Source of the DNA: Bacteroidota bacterium
GTDB taxonomy: Bacteria; Bacteroidota; Bacteroidia; Bacteroidales; Marinifilaceae
Direction: 5' to 3'
Length of the DNA stretch: 9,224 nt
Assembly: GCA_023400335.1 (NCBI GenBank)
Contig: JAEXFF010000417.1
Span: 1 to 9,224 of the forward strand
Shown: positions 1 to 7,904 of the stretch, piece by piece
Layout of the letters: every line of letters begins with the position of its first letter
How positions within the stretch are numbered: the first letter of the stretch is position 1
Program-made: the position numbers and the translations under genes
The notes under the pieces: generated by a model
Database searches by the model: none
What the model saw: the letters and a program-made list of their open reading frames with translations, nothing else
What the model was told of the DNA's origin: nothing

Positions 1-660
1 GAACTGGGAGCACAAGGCAATTATCATGCTAGCTTTGACGACGACCGCATTCACGGATGTATACGGGATGTAGAACATGCTTACTTTAAAGACGGAGGTC
101 TGGCTGTGCTCACCGGGAATATCGCCCGGAACGGATGCATTGTCAAAACAGCAGGAGTAGACGAATCCCTTCTGAAATTCCGGGGGAAAGCAAAAGTTTT
201 CGAATCGCAGGGACAGGCCATGAACGGGATTTTAAACGATGAAGTCAAAGCCGGGGATGTGGTGGTTATCCGCTATGAAGGACCGAAAGGAGGACCGGGA
301 ATGCAAGAGATGCTTTATCCCACTTCTTATCTGAAATCCAAACACCTGGACAAAGCCTGTGCCCTTATTACGGACGGACGTTTTTCCGGAGGGACATCAG
401 GCCTATCCATCGGACACATTTCTCCCGAAGCTGCCGCCGGAGGAGAAATAGCAATTATTGAAGATGGAGATATCATTGAGATAAATATTCCGGAACGCAG
501 CATCCGTGTCCTTCTTTCTCCGGAAGAATTGGCAAACCGGCTTAAAGCCTGTAAAGTTTTCAAGCCGGCCGCACGCGACCGGCAGGTATCCGCCTCTTTA
601 CAGGCATATGCTATGCTGGTAAGCTCTGCTGATAAAGGAGCCGTCAGATATATCCGCTAA
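1..660 (+). CDS. ilvD: Dihydroxy-acid dehydratase, C-terminal part (5' end outside window)
   Basis: This is the last 219 codons of IlvD, the Fe-S dehydratase that turns 2,3-dihydroxyisovalerate and 2,3-dihydroxy-3-methylvalerate into the 2-oxo acid precursors of valine/leucine and isoleucine. The frame is open from base 1 to the TAA at 658-660. The first ATG at 106 is internal, because conserved protein ([16 protein letters not shown]) already precedes it. Recognisable blocks are [13 protein letters not shown], the [19 protein letters not shown] loop, and the family's second signature [11 protein letters not shown] (nt 370-402), whose serine is the expected catalytic base. [11 protein letters not shown] follows. 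The cluster-binding cysteines of this family lie in the N-terminal part and cannot be seen. Edd (phosphogluconate dehydratase) is the close relative, but the motif wording and the ilv neighbours favour IlvD. The stop is 20 nt before ilvB. Confidence 0.97.
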   Translation, partial: ELGAQGNYHASFDDDRIHGCIRDVEHAYFKDGGLAVLTGNIARNGCIVKTAGVDESLLKFRGKAKVFESQGQAMNGILNDEVKAGDVVVIRYEGPKGGPGMQEMLYPTSYLKSKHLDKACALITDGRFSGGTSGLSIGHISPEAAAGGEIAIIEDGDIIEINIPERSIRVLLSPEELANRLKACKVFKPAARDRQVSASLQAYAMLVSSADKGAVRYIR

Positions 661-680
661 AAGACAACACAACACACACA

Positions 681-2417
681 ATGAATACAAACACATCCTC
701 TCTGCAAAGAGAAAAACAACATCCGGAATCTTCCGGGATTTCAGGAGCCAAAGCTGTTATCGAAACCTTATTGCAAGAAGGAACCGATACGCTTTTCGGC
801 TATCCGGGCGGAACAATCATGCCGGTTTACGATGCCTTGTATGATTACCGGGACCGTATCCGTCATATTTTAGTACGTCATGAACAAGGAGCAGTACATG
901 CTGCACAGGGATATGCACGGGTCAGCGGTAAAACCGGGGTTTGCCTGGTTACTTCCGGCCCGGGAGCCACCAATACCGTTACAGGATTAGCGGACGCATT
1001 GATGGACTCCACTCCTATTGTCGTTATCAGCGGACAGGTCAGTTCCCAGCTTTTGGGTACCGATGCTTTCCAGGAACCCAATTTCATAGGGATTACACAG
1101 GCAGTAACAAAATGGAACTGTCAGGTAAAACAGGCTGCTGACATTCCTCTGGCCATAGCCAAGGCCTTCTATATCGCCCGTTCCGGTCGTCCGGGTCCCG
1201 TCGTGGTGGATATTACGAAAGACGCCCAACAGGAAATTACAGATTTCCATTATTCAAAAATTGCCGGGATACGGAGTTATACGCCTTGCCCATCCCCGGA
1301 TGAAACACAGATTGCAAAAGCCGCCCGGCTTATCAATCTTGCCCGTAAACCGCTCGTTCTGATCGGTCAGGGCGTATTACTGGGACATGCCGAAAAAGAA
1401 CTCTCCGACTTTTTACAAAAAAGCGGTATTCCGGCAGCCTCCACCCTATTAGGACTTTCTGCCATTCCGACCGAACATCCCCAATATGTCGGAATGTTAG
1501 GGATGCACGGCAATTATGCACCGAATATTAAAAATAAAGAATGCGATTTGCTGATCGCAATCGGAATGCGGTTTGACGACCGGGTCACCGGAAATCCAGA
1601 AAAATTCGGAATAAACGCAAAGATCATCCACCTGGAAATCGACCCGGCCGAAATTAATAAAATTATCTATGCAGACGTACCTGTCACCGGAGATGTAAAA
1701 GAAACCCTTCCCCTGTTGACAAAGCAGATTGTCAAAAAGGAACATTCCCAATGGCTTGAAGAATTTCACGCTTGCTATCAAATCGAATGTCAGGAAATCA
1801 TAGAAAAAGAATTATTTCCGGCAACTCCGGCTTTACGTATGGGAGAGGTAGTCCATCAGGTATCCGAAGCTTATAAAGACAATGCTATCCTGGTAACAGA
1901 CGTGGGGCAACAGCAAATGATCGCTTCCCGCTATTTCCGTTTCCGGCAAAGCCGGAGTTTAGTGACTTCCGGAGGATTGGGTACTATGGGATTCGGCCTT
2001 CCTGCGGCTATCGGAGCAAAAATCGCGATGCCCGGACGTGAAGTATGTCTTTTTGTAGGAGACGGTGGATTTCAAATGAATCTACAGGAACTAGGCACTA
2101 TCTTTCAATCCCGTATTCCGGTAAAAATAATCCTCCTCAATAATAACTACCTCGGTATGGTCAGACAATGGCAGGAATTATTTTTCGACAAACGATACTC
2201 TTTTACTGAAATGGTTAATCCGGATTTCGGTCTTATAGCACGTGGAAACGGCATGGATTACGAATGTGTTGAAGACCGGACTCATTTACCCGCTGCCATC
2301 GCGAGAATGAAAGAAAGCAAAAAGGCATACCTCTTAGAGGTAAAAGTAGAAAAAGAAGAAAATGTTTTTCCCATGATTCCAGCAGGTGCTTCCGTTTCGG
2401 AAATACGACTGGAATAG
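681..2417 (+). CDS. ilvB: Acetohydroxyacid synthase (acetolactate synthase), large catalytic subunit
   Basis: This 578-aa protein is the TPP-, Mg- and FAD-dependent enzyme that condenses pyruvate with pyruvate or 2-oxobutyrate, the first common step to Val/Leu/Ile. The N-terminal TPP pyrimidine-binding domain (about 20-190) contains FGYPGG and the TPP-activating glutamate E68 in VRHEQGAVHAAQGYAR. The central FAD-type domain (about 210-350) has IAIGMRFDDRVTGNPEKF. The C-terminal TPP pyrophosphate domain (about 385-560) has GDGGF at 460-464 and the paired NNNYLGMVRQWQ (N487-W497) that closes the GDG...NN metal motif. The intact FAD region separates it from catabolic AlsS-type enzymes, and the partner gene ilvN follows directly. 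Length is normal. The ATG at 681 gives a roughly 20-residue non-conserved leader before SGAKAVIETLLQEG. No Shine-Dalgarno sequence is present, only an ACA-rich stretch. It ends with TAG. Confidence 0.98.
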   Translation: MNTNTSSLQREKQHPESSGISGAKAVIETLLQEGTDTLFGYPGGTIMPVYDALYDYRDRIRHILVRHEQGAVHAAQGYARVSGKTGVCLVTSGPGATNTVTGLADALMDSTPIVVISGQVSSQLLGTDAFQEPNFIGITQAVTKWNCQVKQAADIPLAIAKAFYIARSGRPGPVVVDITKDAQQEITDFHYSKIAGIRSYTPCPSPDETQIAKAARLINLARKPLVLIGQGVLLGHAEKELSDFLQKSGIPAASTLLGLSAIPTEHPQYVGMLGMHGNYAPNIKNKECDLLIAIGMRFDDRVTGNPEKFGINAKIIHLEIDPAEINKIIYADVPVTGDVKETLPLLTKQIVKKEHSQWLEEFHACYQIECQEIIEKELFPATPALRMGEVVHQVSEAYKDNAILVTDVGQQQMIASRYFRFRQSRSLVTSGGLGTMGFGLPAAIGAKIAMPGREVCLFVGDGGFQMNLQELGTIFQSRIPVKIILLNNNYLGMVRQWQELFFDKRYSFTEMVNPDFGLIARGNGMDYECVEDRTHLPAAIARMKESKKAYLLEVKVEKEENVFPMIPAGASVSEIRLE

Positions 2418-2450
2418 AAAGACAGTATCTACTCATTAAAAATTGAAGCT

Positions 2451-2981
2451 GTGGAAAAAGAATATATTATCACTATTTTTTCGGAAAATAAAGTAGGATT
2501 ACTCAATCAGATCACTACCGTATTTACGTACCGGGATGTAAACATTGAAAGTCTGACGGCCTCAGAATCTTCTATACCCGATATATATAAATACACAATC
2601 CTGGTCTGTACAGAACCGGAAAAAATAGAACAACTGGCTAAACAAATCGAAAAGAAAATCGATGTATTGAAAGTATTTGTCTTTACGCCCGATGAACTAG
2701 TTTTACAGGAAATAGCTTTATATAAAGTAGCCCGGAATAAGAATATAGAGAATCTGGTCAGGAATCAGCATGTACGCCTATTAGAAATCGATGACGACTA
2801 TATCATCCTGGAAAAAACCGGGCATAAAGCCGAAACCCAAGCTTTATTTGAACTATTAAAACCTTACGGAGTATATCAATTTGTACGTTCCGGTCTGGTA
2901 GCAGTAATAAAATCCAAAAGAGAATTAATGACCGAATTTTTAAAAGGGAAAACCGGTTTCCTTTCCCAGGAGAAATATTAA
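2451..2981 (+). CDS. ilvN: Acetohydroxyacid synthase, small regulatory subunit (ACT domain), GTG start
   Basis: This 176-aa partner of IlvB normally activates the catalytic subunit and binds valine for feedback inhibition. The N-terminal ACT domain (about 4-75) shows SENKVGLLNQITTVF and VNIESL. G16 and N31 align with the glycine and asparagine of the effector site in the E. coli small subunit. The second domain (about 85-165) starts at IALYKVAR and ends with VRSGLVAVIKSKREL, as in two-domain small subunits. The start is GTG at 2451. No ATG lies between the ilvB stop and this codon, and MEKEYIITIFSEN is where family members begin. The gene is in the same frame as ilvB, 33 nt downstream of its TAG stop, with no other in-frame stop between. 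Translational coupling or limited read-through is therefore possible but not shown. Confidence 0.95.
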   Translation: MEKEYIITIFSENKVGLLNQITTVFTYRDVNIESLTASESSIPDIYKYTILVCTEPEKIEQLAKQIEKKIDVLKVFVFTPDELVLQEIALYKVARNKNIENLVRNQHVRLLEIDDDYIILEKTGHKAETQALFELLKPYGVYQFVRSGLVAVIKSKRELMTEFLKGKTGFLSQEKY

Positions 2982-3030
2982 AAGAATTATAATTATTGGC
3001 AAACACACATAAACGACTAAATTTACTATT

Positions 3031-4077
3031 ATGGCAAAAATTAATTTCGGAGGAGTTGAAGAAAACGTAGTAACCCGCGAAGAATTTCCTCTTTCCAAGG
3101 CATTGGAAACTTTAAAAAATGAAACAATAGCAGTAATCGGTTACGGAGTACAGGGTCCGGGGCAATCTCTCAATCTGAAAGACAATGGTTTTCACGTCAT
3201 TGTCGGACAAAGAAAAAACAGCAGATCATGGGACAAAGCTGTTGCTGACGGCTGGATACCGGGAGAAACGCTGTTTGAAATTGAAGAAGCAGCTGAAAAG
3301 GGAACAATTATTCAGTATTTACTTTCCGATGCGGGACAAATTTCCGCCTGGCCTGCAATAAAGAAACACCTTACGCCCGGGAAAGCACTTTATTTTTCTC
3401 ACGGTTTCGGCATCACTTACAAGGAACGGACGGGCATTATTCCTCCCGCGGATGTTGATGTAATCCTTATCGCACCGAAAGGTTCCGGAACGAGCCTCAG
3501 AAGAATGTTCCTGCAAGGACGGGGATTGAACTCCAGCTATGCTATCTTTCAGGATGCTACCGGAAAAGCGCTGGAAAGAGTAATTGCCTTAGGGATAGGC
3601 GTAGGCTCAGGATATTTATTTGAAACTACTTTTCAAAAAGAAGTGTATTCCGACCTGACCGGAGAAAGAGGGACTTTAATGGGGGCTATTCAGGGACTTT
3701 TTGCAGCCCAGTATGAAATTCTCAGAGCTCACGGTCACACCCCTTCCGAGGCTTTTAACGAAACAGTCGAAGAACTCACTCAAAGCCTGATGCCTCTGAT
3801 TGCAGAAAACGGAATGGATTGGATGTATGCCAACTGCTCCACAACTGCTCAAAGAGGGGCCCTCGATTGGTGGAAAAAGTTCAGAGACGCAGCAAAACCG
3901 GTATTTGAGGAATTGTACAATGAAGTTGCCTGCGGCAACGAAGCCCAGCGGTCCATCGATGCCAACAGCCGGCCAGACTATCGCGAAAAATTGGATTCAG
4001 AACTAAAAATCATGCGGGATTCGGAGATGTGGCAGACCGGAAGTGCAGTACGTAAATTAAGACCTGAAAATAACTGA
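3031..4077 (+). CDS. ilvC: Ketol-acid reductoisomerase, short form with fungal Ilv5-like sequence
   Basis: This 348-aa NADPH- and Mg-dependent enzyme isomerises and reduces 2-acetolactate or 2-aceto-2-hydroxybutyrate to the dihydroxy acids used by IlvD. The Rossmann domain (about 30-190) has the dinucleotide loop GYGVQGPGQ (38-45) and the basic/serine segment GQRKNSRSW (59-67), suited to the NADPH phosphate. Catalytic positions visible are H124 in FSHGFGI and K150 in IAPKGSGTS. The metal ligands are D208 and E212 in SDLTGERG, with E244 and E248 in FNETVEEL. S270 in CSTTAQRGALD is the substrate-binding serine. The single knotted C-terminal domain makes this the short class, not the roughly 490-aa E. 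coli form. The C-terminal half reads like yeast Ilv5 from memory (SEAFNETVEE, RPDYREKL, VRKLRPEN). It lies 49 nt after ilvN, with no Shine-Dalgarno sequence. Confidence 0.97.
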   Translation: MAKINFGGVEENVVTREEFPLSKALETLKNETIAVIGYGVQGPGQSLNLKDNGFHVIVGQRKNSRSWDKAVADGWIPGETLFEIEEAAEKGTIIQYLLSDAGQISAWPAIKKHLTPGKALYFSHGFGITYKERTGIIPPADVDVILIAPKGSGTSLRRMFLQGRGLNSSYAIFQDATGKALERVIALGIGVGSGYLFETTFQKEVYSDLTGERGTLMGAIQGLFAAQYEILRAHGHTPSEAFNETVEELTQSLMPLIAENGMDWMYANCSTTAQRGALDWWKKFRDAAKPVFEELYNEVACGNEAQRSIDANSRPDYREKLDSELKIMRDSEMWQTGSAVRKLRPENN

Positions 4078-4124
4078 CAGATCAGAAACACAAAAGTGTA
4101 AAATCAAAAATTCTTTAGTTTTCC

Positions 4125-4165
4125 GGTATGTTGCCTCTGATCAGGAATCAACATACCTGAGGCAA
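4125..4165 (+). promoter_or_regulatory. Two overlapping, mutually exclusive hairpins in the ilvC-leuA gap
   Basis: Hairpin A is GGTATGTTG (4125-4133) with CAACATACC (4149-4157), a perfect 9-bp stem. It can extend by CCT/AGG (4134-4136 with 4143-4145) across an AAT bulge to a 6-nt loop. Hairpin B is TTGCCTC (4131-4137) with GAGGCAA (4159-4165), a perfect 7-bp stem. It can extend by AGG/CCT (4143-4145 with 4156-4158). Both use bases 4131-4136 and 4143-4145, so they cannot form together. Such switching pairs are typical of attenuators and riboswitches, and the leuA start is 71 nt downstream. Neither hairpin is followed by a U-run, so neither looks like a plain intrinsic terminator. The pairing is directly visible; a regulatory function is inference. 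A DNA-level dyad such as a repressor site is an alternative. The rest of the 159-nt gap is A/T-rich, with no promoter I can support. Confidence 0.45.
4128..4160 (+). CDS. Candidate leader peptide ORF, 10 codons, inside the hairpins
   Basis: The reading frame is ATG...TGA, giving MLPLIRNQHT. It starts in the 5' arm of hairpin A and stops one codon past its 3' arm. Codons 2, 4 and 5 are Leu, Leu and Ile (TTG, CTG, ATC), which are end products of this pathway. The placement means that translation would disrupt both hairpins. No Shine-Dalgarno sequence is visible, as for all genes here. A short ORF of this size arises easily by chance, and the order (peptide within, not before, the hairpins) differs from classical attenuators. 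It is listed only as a candidate. Confidence 0.2.
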   Translation: MLPLIRNQHT

Positions 4166-4184
4166 AATTCTGTTCATTTCCACT

Positions 4185-4226
4185 ATGGCAGGAATTTTAA
4201 GCCTTTGGAATTCTTTTTACTTTTAA
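4185..4226 (+). CDS. Candidate second leader peptide ORF, 13 codons, just before leuA
   Basis: The ORF runs from ATG to TAA and encodes MAGILSLWNSFYF, with Ile-Leu-Ser-Leu at codons 4-7. Its stop ends 10 nt before the leuA ATG, so ribosomes finishing here could re-initiate at leuA (translational coupling). It lies in a different frame from leuA, which has its own in-frame TAA at 4228-4230. There is no independent support such as a ribosome site or family match, and chance occurrence is quite possible. Confidence 0.18.
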   Translation: MAGILSLWNSFYF

Positions 4227-4236
4227 ATAAAAGGAC

Positions 4237-5733
4237 ATGAGAGATAAAATATATATTTTCGATACCACATTACGGGATGCTGAACAAGTACCCGGTTGCC
4301 AACTGAATACAATTGAAAAAATCGAGGTAGCCCGCCAATTGGAAAAATTAGGTGTCGATATCATTGAAGCCGGTTTTCCGGTCTCTAGCCCCGGGGATTT
4401 CAATTCAGTAATAGAAATCTCCAAAGCGGTCACCAACCCAACGATTTGCGCTTTAACCCGGGCGGTAAAAAAAGACATTGAAGTAGCAGCTGAAGCATTG
4501 AAATTTGCCAAAAGAGGCCGCATTCATACGGGTATCGGGACTTCGGATTACCATATTTATGAAAAATTAAATTCCCATCCTGAAGAAATTATCCGCCGGG
4601 CCGCCGAAGCTGTAAAATATGCCCGTCAATTCGTAGAGGAAGTAGAATTTTATGCAGAAGATGCAGGACGTACCACTGAAGAATACCTGGCGCGGGTCGT
4701 CGAAGCTGTTATACAGGCAGGTGCAACAGTTGTAAACATACCCGATACGACAGGTTATTGTTTACCCAATGAATACGGGGCAAAAATCGCTTATTTAAAA
4801 AACCATGTTCCTAATATTGACAAAGCCATCATTTCTACCCATTGTCACAATGACCTGGGTATGGCAACCGCCAACACCCTTGCCGCTATTCAAAACGGAG
4901 CCCGACAGGTAGAAGTAACTATCAATGGTTTAGGAGAACGGGCCGGGAATACGGCTTTGGAAGAAGTGGTAATGGCTATTTCCTGCCACAAAAACCTGGA
5001 TTTTGATCTGGGAATCAACACCCGCCAAATAATAGCCAGCAGTCAGCTGGTATCCAGCCTTATGCGGGTACCGGTCCAACCCAATAAAGCCATTGTAGGA
5101 AGAAACGCCTTTGCACATTCTTCCGGAATTCACCAGGACGGAGTACTGAAAAGCAGAGAAACGTATGAAATCATCGATCCGGAAGAAGTCGGAGTCGACC
5201 AATCCAGTATTATCCTTACAGCCCGTAGCGGACGTGCCGCTTTAAAACATCACCTGAAAGAAATAGGGTATACTCCGGAAGGAGAAGAATTAGATGCCAT
5301 TTACCAGAAATTTCTGGAATTGGCAGATAAGAAAAAAGATATCACGACCCGGGACCTCGAAGTATTGGCAGGCACAGAAAAATCCAGGAAAAACCGTTCT
5401 CTGAAATTGGAAGCCTTACAAGTGGTATGCGGTTCAACCACCATTCCAACCGCCACAGTACAGGTAAGTTTCGGAGGAGATATATTCACGGAAACGGCCA
5501 GCGGTAACGGTCCCGTCGACGCAGCTTTCAACGCCGTAAAAAGTATAACGAAACGCCGCGTTCATGTTGAAGAATACCTCGTACAAGCCATCACAAGGGG
5601 AAGCGACGATTTGGGAAAAGTCCATGTGCAAATTTCCCATAAAGGGAAAATGTATCACGGTTTTGCAGCGAATACAGATATCATTTCCGCTTCGGTAGAA
5701 TCTTTTTTAGATGCAATATCGAAAATTTCCTAG
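4237..5733 (+). CDS. leuA: 2-isopropylmalate synthase
   Basis: This 498-aa enzyme makes 2-isopropylmalate from acetyl-CoA and 2-oxoisovalerate, the committed leucine step. The TIM-barrel (about 5-265) opens with [13 protein letters not shown], where R13 and D14 are the expected catalytic and metal residues. The second signature is [13 protein letters not shown], with metal ligands H202 and H204, followed by [14 protein letters not shown] (N238). A linker region contains [15 protein letters not shown] (291-305). The C-terminal LeuA dimer domain (about 375-495) is the part that usually binds leucine for feedback inhibition, so allosteric control is likely. Oddity: the first signature normally reads LRDGEQ, and here Ala15 replaces Gly. 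The full regulatory domain and the leuCDB neighbours favour LeuA over homocitrate or citramalate synthase. The start is fixed by an in-frame TAA at 4228. The 159-nt gap upstream is the largest in the cluster. Confidence 0.96.
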   Translation: MRDKIYIFDTTLRDAEQVPGCQLNTIEKIEVARQLEKLGVDIIEAGFPVSSPGDFNSVIEISKAVTNPTICALTRAVKKDIEVAAEALKFAKRGRIHTGIGTSDYHIYEKLNSHPEEIIRRAAEAVKYARQFVEEVEFYAEDAGRTTEEYLARVVEAVIQAGATVVNIPDTTGYCLPNEYGAKIAYLKNHVPNIDKAIISTHCHNDLGMATANTLAAIQNGARQVEVTINGLGERAGNTALEEVVMAISCHKNLDFDLGINTRQIIASSQLVSSLMRVPVQPNKAIVGRNAFAHSSGIHQDGVLKSRETYEIIDPEEVGVDQSSIILTARSGRAALKHHLKEIGYTPEGEELDAIYQKFLELADKKKDITTRDLEVLAGTEKSRKNRSLKLEALQVVCGSTTIPTATVQVSFGGDIFTETASGNGPVDAAFNAVKSITKRRVHVEEYLVQAITRGSDDLGKVHVQISHKGKMYHGFAANTDIISASVESFLDAISKIS

Positions 5734-5759
5734 TTTTCAAAAATGACCGGAAAATCAAA

Positions 5760-5770
5760 TTGACAGTCAA
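5760..5770. repeat. Short palindrome TTGACAGTCAA in the leuA-leuC gap
   Basis: The palindrome has perfect 5-bp arms around one central base, 91 nt before leuC. The surrounding 127-nt gap is A/T-rich and holds no ORF of note, no U-tracted hairpin and no Bacteroidota-type promoter motif (TAnnTTTG) that I can see. It could be a weak operator, but a dyad this short may also be chance. Confidence 0.2.
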
Positions 5771-5860
5771 AGAAAACCGTTTAGAGAAATTTTTATCCAT
5801 TACACCTTAAAAATTGAAATAAAAGGCAGGTTTTAAGTTATACACGTTTTATCGAAATTT

Positions 5861-7264
5861 ATGAAAACATTATTTGACAAAATTTGGGAGGCTCATGTAG
5901 TAGATACAATTGCGGGAGGAGCAAGTGTACTTTATATCGACCGGCAATATATACATGAAGTCACCAGCCCGCAAGCATTTGAAGGAATCCGCAAACGGGG
6001 AATAAAAGTATTCCGGCCGGCACAAACCACAGCCAGTCCGGATCATAATATACCCACTAAAAACCAGCATTTACCGGCACAAGATCCCCTTTCCCGGGAA
6101 CAATTAACGACTCTGGAAAAAAATTGTGCTGAACAGGGAATTTCGATTTTTAAGGTGGGAAGCCCCCGTAATGGAATTATTCATGTAGTCGGTCCGGAAA
6201 CCGGTCTGACTCAACCGGGTATGACGATTGTATGCGGAGACAGCCATACTTCCACCCACGGAGCTTTGGGATGTATTGCTTTCGGAATCGGAACCAGCGA
6301 AGTGGAGATGGTATTGGCCTCACAATGTATTTTACAGACACGTCCTAAGACCATGCGCATTACTATCGAAGGAAAATTAAACAAAAATGTCTGTTCAAAA
6401 GATATTATTCTTTATATCATATCTCATTTGGGAACCGGAGGCGGAACCGGCCATTTTATCGAATTTGCCGGTTCCGCTATCCGTTCACTTTCGATGGAAG
6501 CCCGAATGACCATCTGTAACATGAGCATCGAAATGGGAGCCAGAGGAGGCATGATTGCCCCGGACGGGAAAACCTTTGCTTACCTGAAAGGACGGGAATA
6601 CGCTCCTCAAGGTGCGGCATGGGAAAAAGCTGTTGAAAAATGGAAACAACTCTATAGTGATGCAGATGCGGTTTTCGATAAAGAGGTGAGCTTCCGGGCT
6701 GAAGACATCGAACCGATGATTACTTATGGCACAAACCCGGGAATGGGAATAAAAATTAAAGGGACGATTCCACATGCTACAGAAATAGATATCACTTCCC
6801 GCACCTCTTTTCTGAAGGCCCTGGAATATATGAATTTCCAGGCGGGAGAAAGAATCGAAGGCAAAAAGATAGACTATGTTTTTGTAGGCAGTTGTACCAA
6901 TGGACGTATTGAAGACCTAAGAGCTTTCGCAAGCTATGTAAAAGGAAAAAAGAAAGCACCACACATTACGGCCTGGATCGTTCCCGGAAGCAAACAAGTA
7001 GAAAAACAAGCCATTGAAGAAGGCATACGGGACATATTGGAAGCGGCCGGATTCGAATTACGTCAACCCGGGTGCTCCGCTTGCCTGGCGATGAACGAGG
7101 ATAAAATTCCCGAAGGGAAATATTGTGTAGCTACTTCCAACCGGAACTTTGAAGGGCGGCAAGGTCCCGGAGCCCGTACTTTACTGGCCGGTCCTTTAGT
7201 GGCTGCTGCCGCTGCTATACGGGGAGTCATCACTTATCCCGATTTCTCTCTTCTTCCTTCCTGA
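5861..7264 (+). CDS. leuC: 3-isopropylmalate dehydratase (isopropylmalate isomerase), large subunit
   Basis: This 467-aa aconitase-family subunit carries the [4Fe-4S] cluster. With LeuD it isomerises 2-isopropylmalate to 3-isopropylmalate. The three cluster cysteines are visible: C345 in [12 protein letters not shown], and C405 and C408 in [12 protein letters not shown]. Other family blocks are [13 protein letters not shown] (32-44), the [14 protein letters not shown] signature (124-137), [27 protein letters not shown] (225-235) and the C-terminal [18 protein letters not shown]. Length is standard for bacterial LeuC. The separate leuD downstream and the leu context exclude aconitase, which is a larger fused protein. 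The ATG at 5861 is preceded by an in-frame TAA at 5834. The start context GAAATTTATGAA is repeated exactly at ilvA. Distance from leuA is 127 nt, so a separate control point is possible though none is identified. Confidence 0.97.
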   Translation: MKTLFDKIWEAHVVDTIAGGASVLYIDRQYIHEVTSPQAFEGIRKRGIKVFRPAQTTASPDHNIPTKNQHLPAQDPLSREQLTTLEKNCAEQGISIFKVGSPRNGIIHVVGPETGLTQPGMTIVCGDSHTSTHGALGCIAFGIGTSEVEMVLASQCILQTRPKTMRITIEGKLNKNVCSKDIILYIISHLGTGGGTGHFIEFAGSAIRSLSMEARMTICNMSIEMGARGGMIAPDGKTFAYLKGREYAPQGAAWEKAVEKWKQLYSDADAVFDKEVSFRAEDIEPMITYGTNPGMGIKIKGTIPHATEIDITSRTSFLKALEYMNFQAGERIEGKKIDYVFVGSCTNGRIEDLRAFASYVKGKKKAPHITAWIVPGSKQVEKQAIEEGIRDILEAAGFELRQPGCSACLAMNEDKIPEGKYCVATSNRNFEGRQGPGARTLLAGPLVAAAAAIRGVITYPDFSLLPS

Positions 7265-7316
7265 AATTTTAAAACAATCTGATTTTGAATAATTAAACTT
7301 TTGAACCTCATCCCTT

Positions 7317-7904
7317 ATGATAGACAAATTCAATATGCTGACAAGTACCGCAGTACCTTTAAATATCGAAAATACAGATACGGACCAGATCATTCCTGCC
7401 CGTTTTCTTAAAACAACCCATAAAGAAGGATTCGGGGCCAATCTTTTTTACGACTGGCGTTATGACCAGCAAGGGAAACCCAAATCCGGCTTCGTCCTGA
7501 ACAATGAAAAATACAAAGGAATGATATTAATTGCAGGCAAAAATTTCGGATGCGGATCCAGCCGGGAACATGCGGCCTGGGCGATATACGGAGCCGGATT
7601 CAAAGTAGTCGTATCCAGCTATTTTGCAGATATTTTCCGTAACAATGCTCTCAACAACGGTCTGCTACCGGTTCAGGTCTCAGAATCGTTTTTAACCGGA
7701 TTATTTAAACAAGTAGAAACCTTTCCAGAAACCCTCATTACAGTCGATCTGGAAAAACAATCCATTCATTACCAAGATAAAACTGAAATATTTGATATTA
7801 ATTCCTATAAAAAAGAATGCCTTTTAAAAGGTTACGATGATATTGATTATTTATTGAGTATCCGGGGAAAAATACAGGTATTTGAAAAATGTAAGGACCT
7901 ATAA
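7317..7904 (+). CDS. leuD: 3-isopropylmalate dehydratase, small subunit
   Basis: This 195-aa swivel-domain partner of LeuC completes the isopropylmalate isomerase active site. The N-terminal block [17 protein letters not shown] (16-32) and the glycine-rich [16 protein letters not shown] (74-89) are the standard LeuD signatures. [20 protein letters not shown] (100-119) follows. The [13 protein letters not shown] segment places it with the longer bacterial LeuD type (about 195-200 aa), not the shorter archaeal-style subunit. The ATG at 7317 is used; a second ATG at 7335 (M7) would also leave the conserved core intact, so the exact start is slightly uncertain. It follows leuC by 52 nt, and the stoichiometric LeuCD complex explains the pairing. 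No Shine-Dalgarno sequence is present. Confidence 0.96.
   Translation: MIDKFNMLTSTAVPLNIENTDTDQIIPARFLKTTHKEGFGANLFYDWRYDQQGKPKSGFVLNNEKYKGMILIAGKNFGCGSSREHAAWAIYGAGFKVVVSSYFADIFRNNALNNGLLPVQVSESFLTGLFKQVETFPETLITVDLEKQSIHYQDKTEIFDINSYKKECLLKGYDDIDYLLSIRGKIQVFEKCKDL

Noticed and set aside
1497..1781. Minus-strand open frames of 60-108 codons inside the genes
   Set aside because: They lie antisense to strongly conserved coding sequence, have no recognisable motifs or start context, and are explained by the codon use of the sense genes. The same applies to the other overlapping frames.
4125..4162. H-type pseudoknot formed by hairpin A and pairing of its CCTC loop with downstream GAGG
   Set aside because: The connecting loops would be 0 and 1 nt, too short to span the stems, so mutually exclusive hairpins are the better reading.
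4192..4218. GAATT...AATTC stem followed by five T as an intrinsic terminator before leuA
   Set aside because: The stem is only 5 bp and mostly A/T with a 12-nt loop, too weak for a credible terminator.
4204..4225. TTTG (4204-4207) with TACTTTTA (4218-4225) as a Bacteroidota-type promoter for leuA
   Set aside because: The spacer is only 10 nt instead of about 19-21, the -7 match is imperfect, and transcription would start almost at the ATG.
4232..4236. Shine-Dalgarno-like AGGA before leuA
   Set aside because: Only one base separates it from the ATG, too close to position a ribosome, and no other gene here uses such a site.
5743..5763. Six-codon ORF MTGKSN as a leader peptide before leuC
   Set aside because: It has no Leu, Ile or Val codons and no associated alternative structure, so it is likely chance.
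5760..5765. TTGACA as a sigma-70 -35 box before leuC
   Set aside because: The spacing to any TATAAT-like hexamer is wrong (the nearest, TTTAGA, is 14 nt on), and Bacteroidota promoters use a TTTG / TAnnTTTG pattern, which is not seen in this gap.
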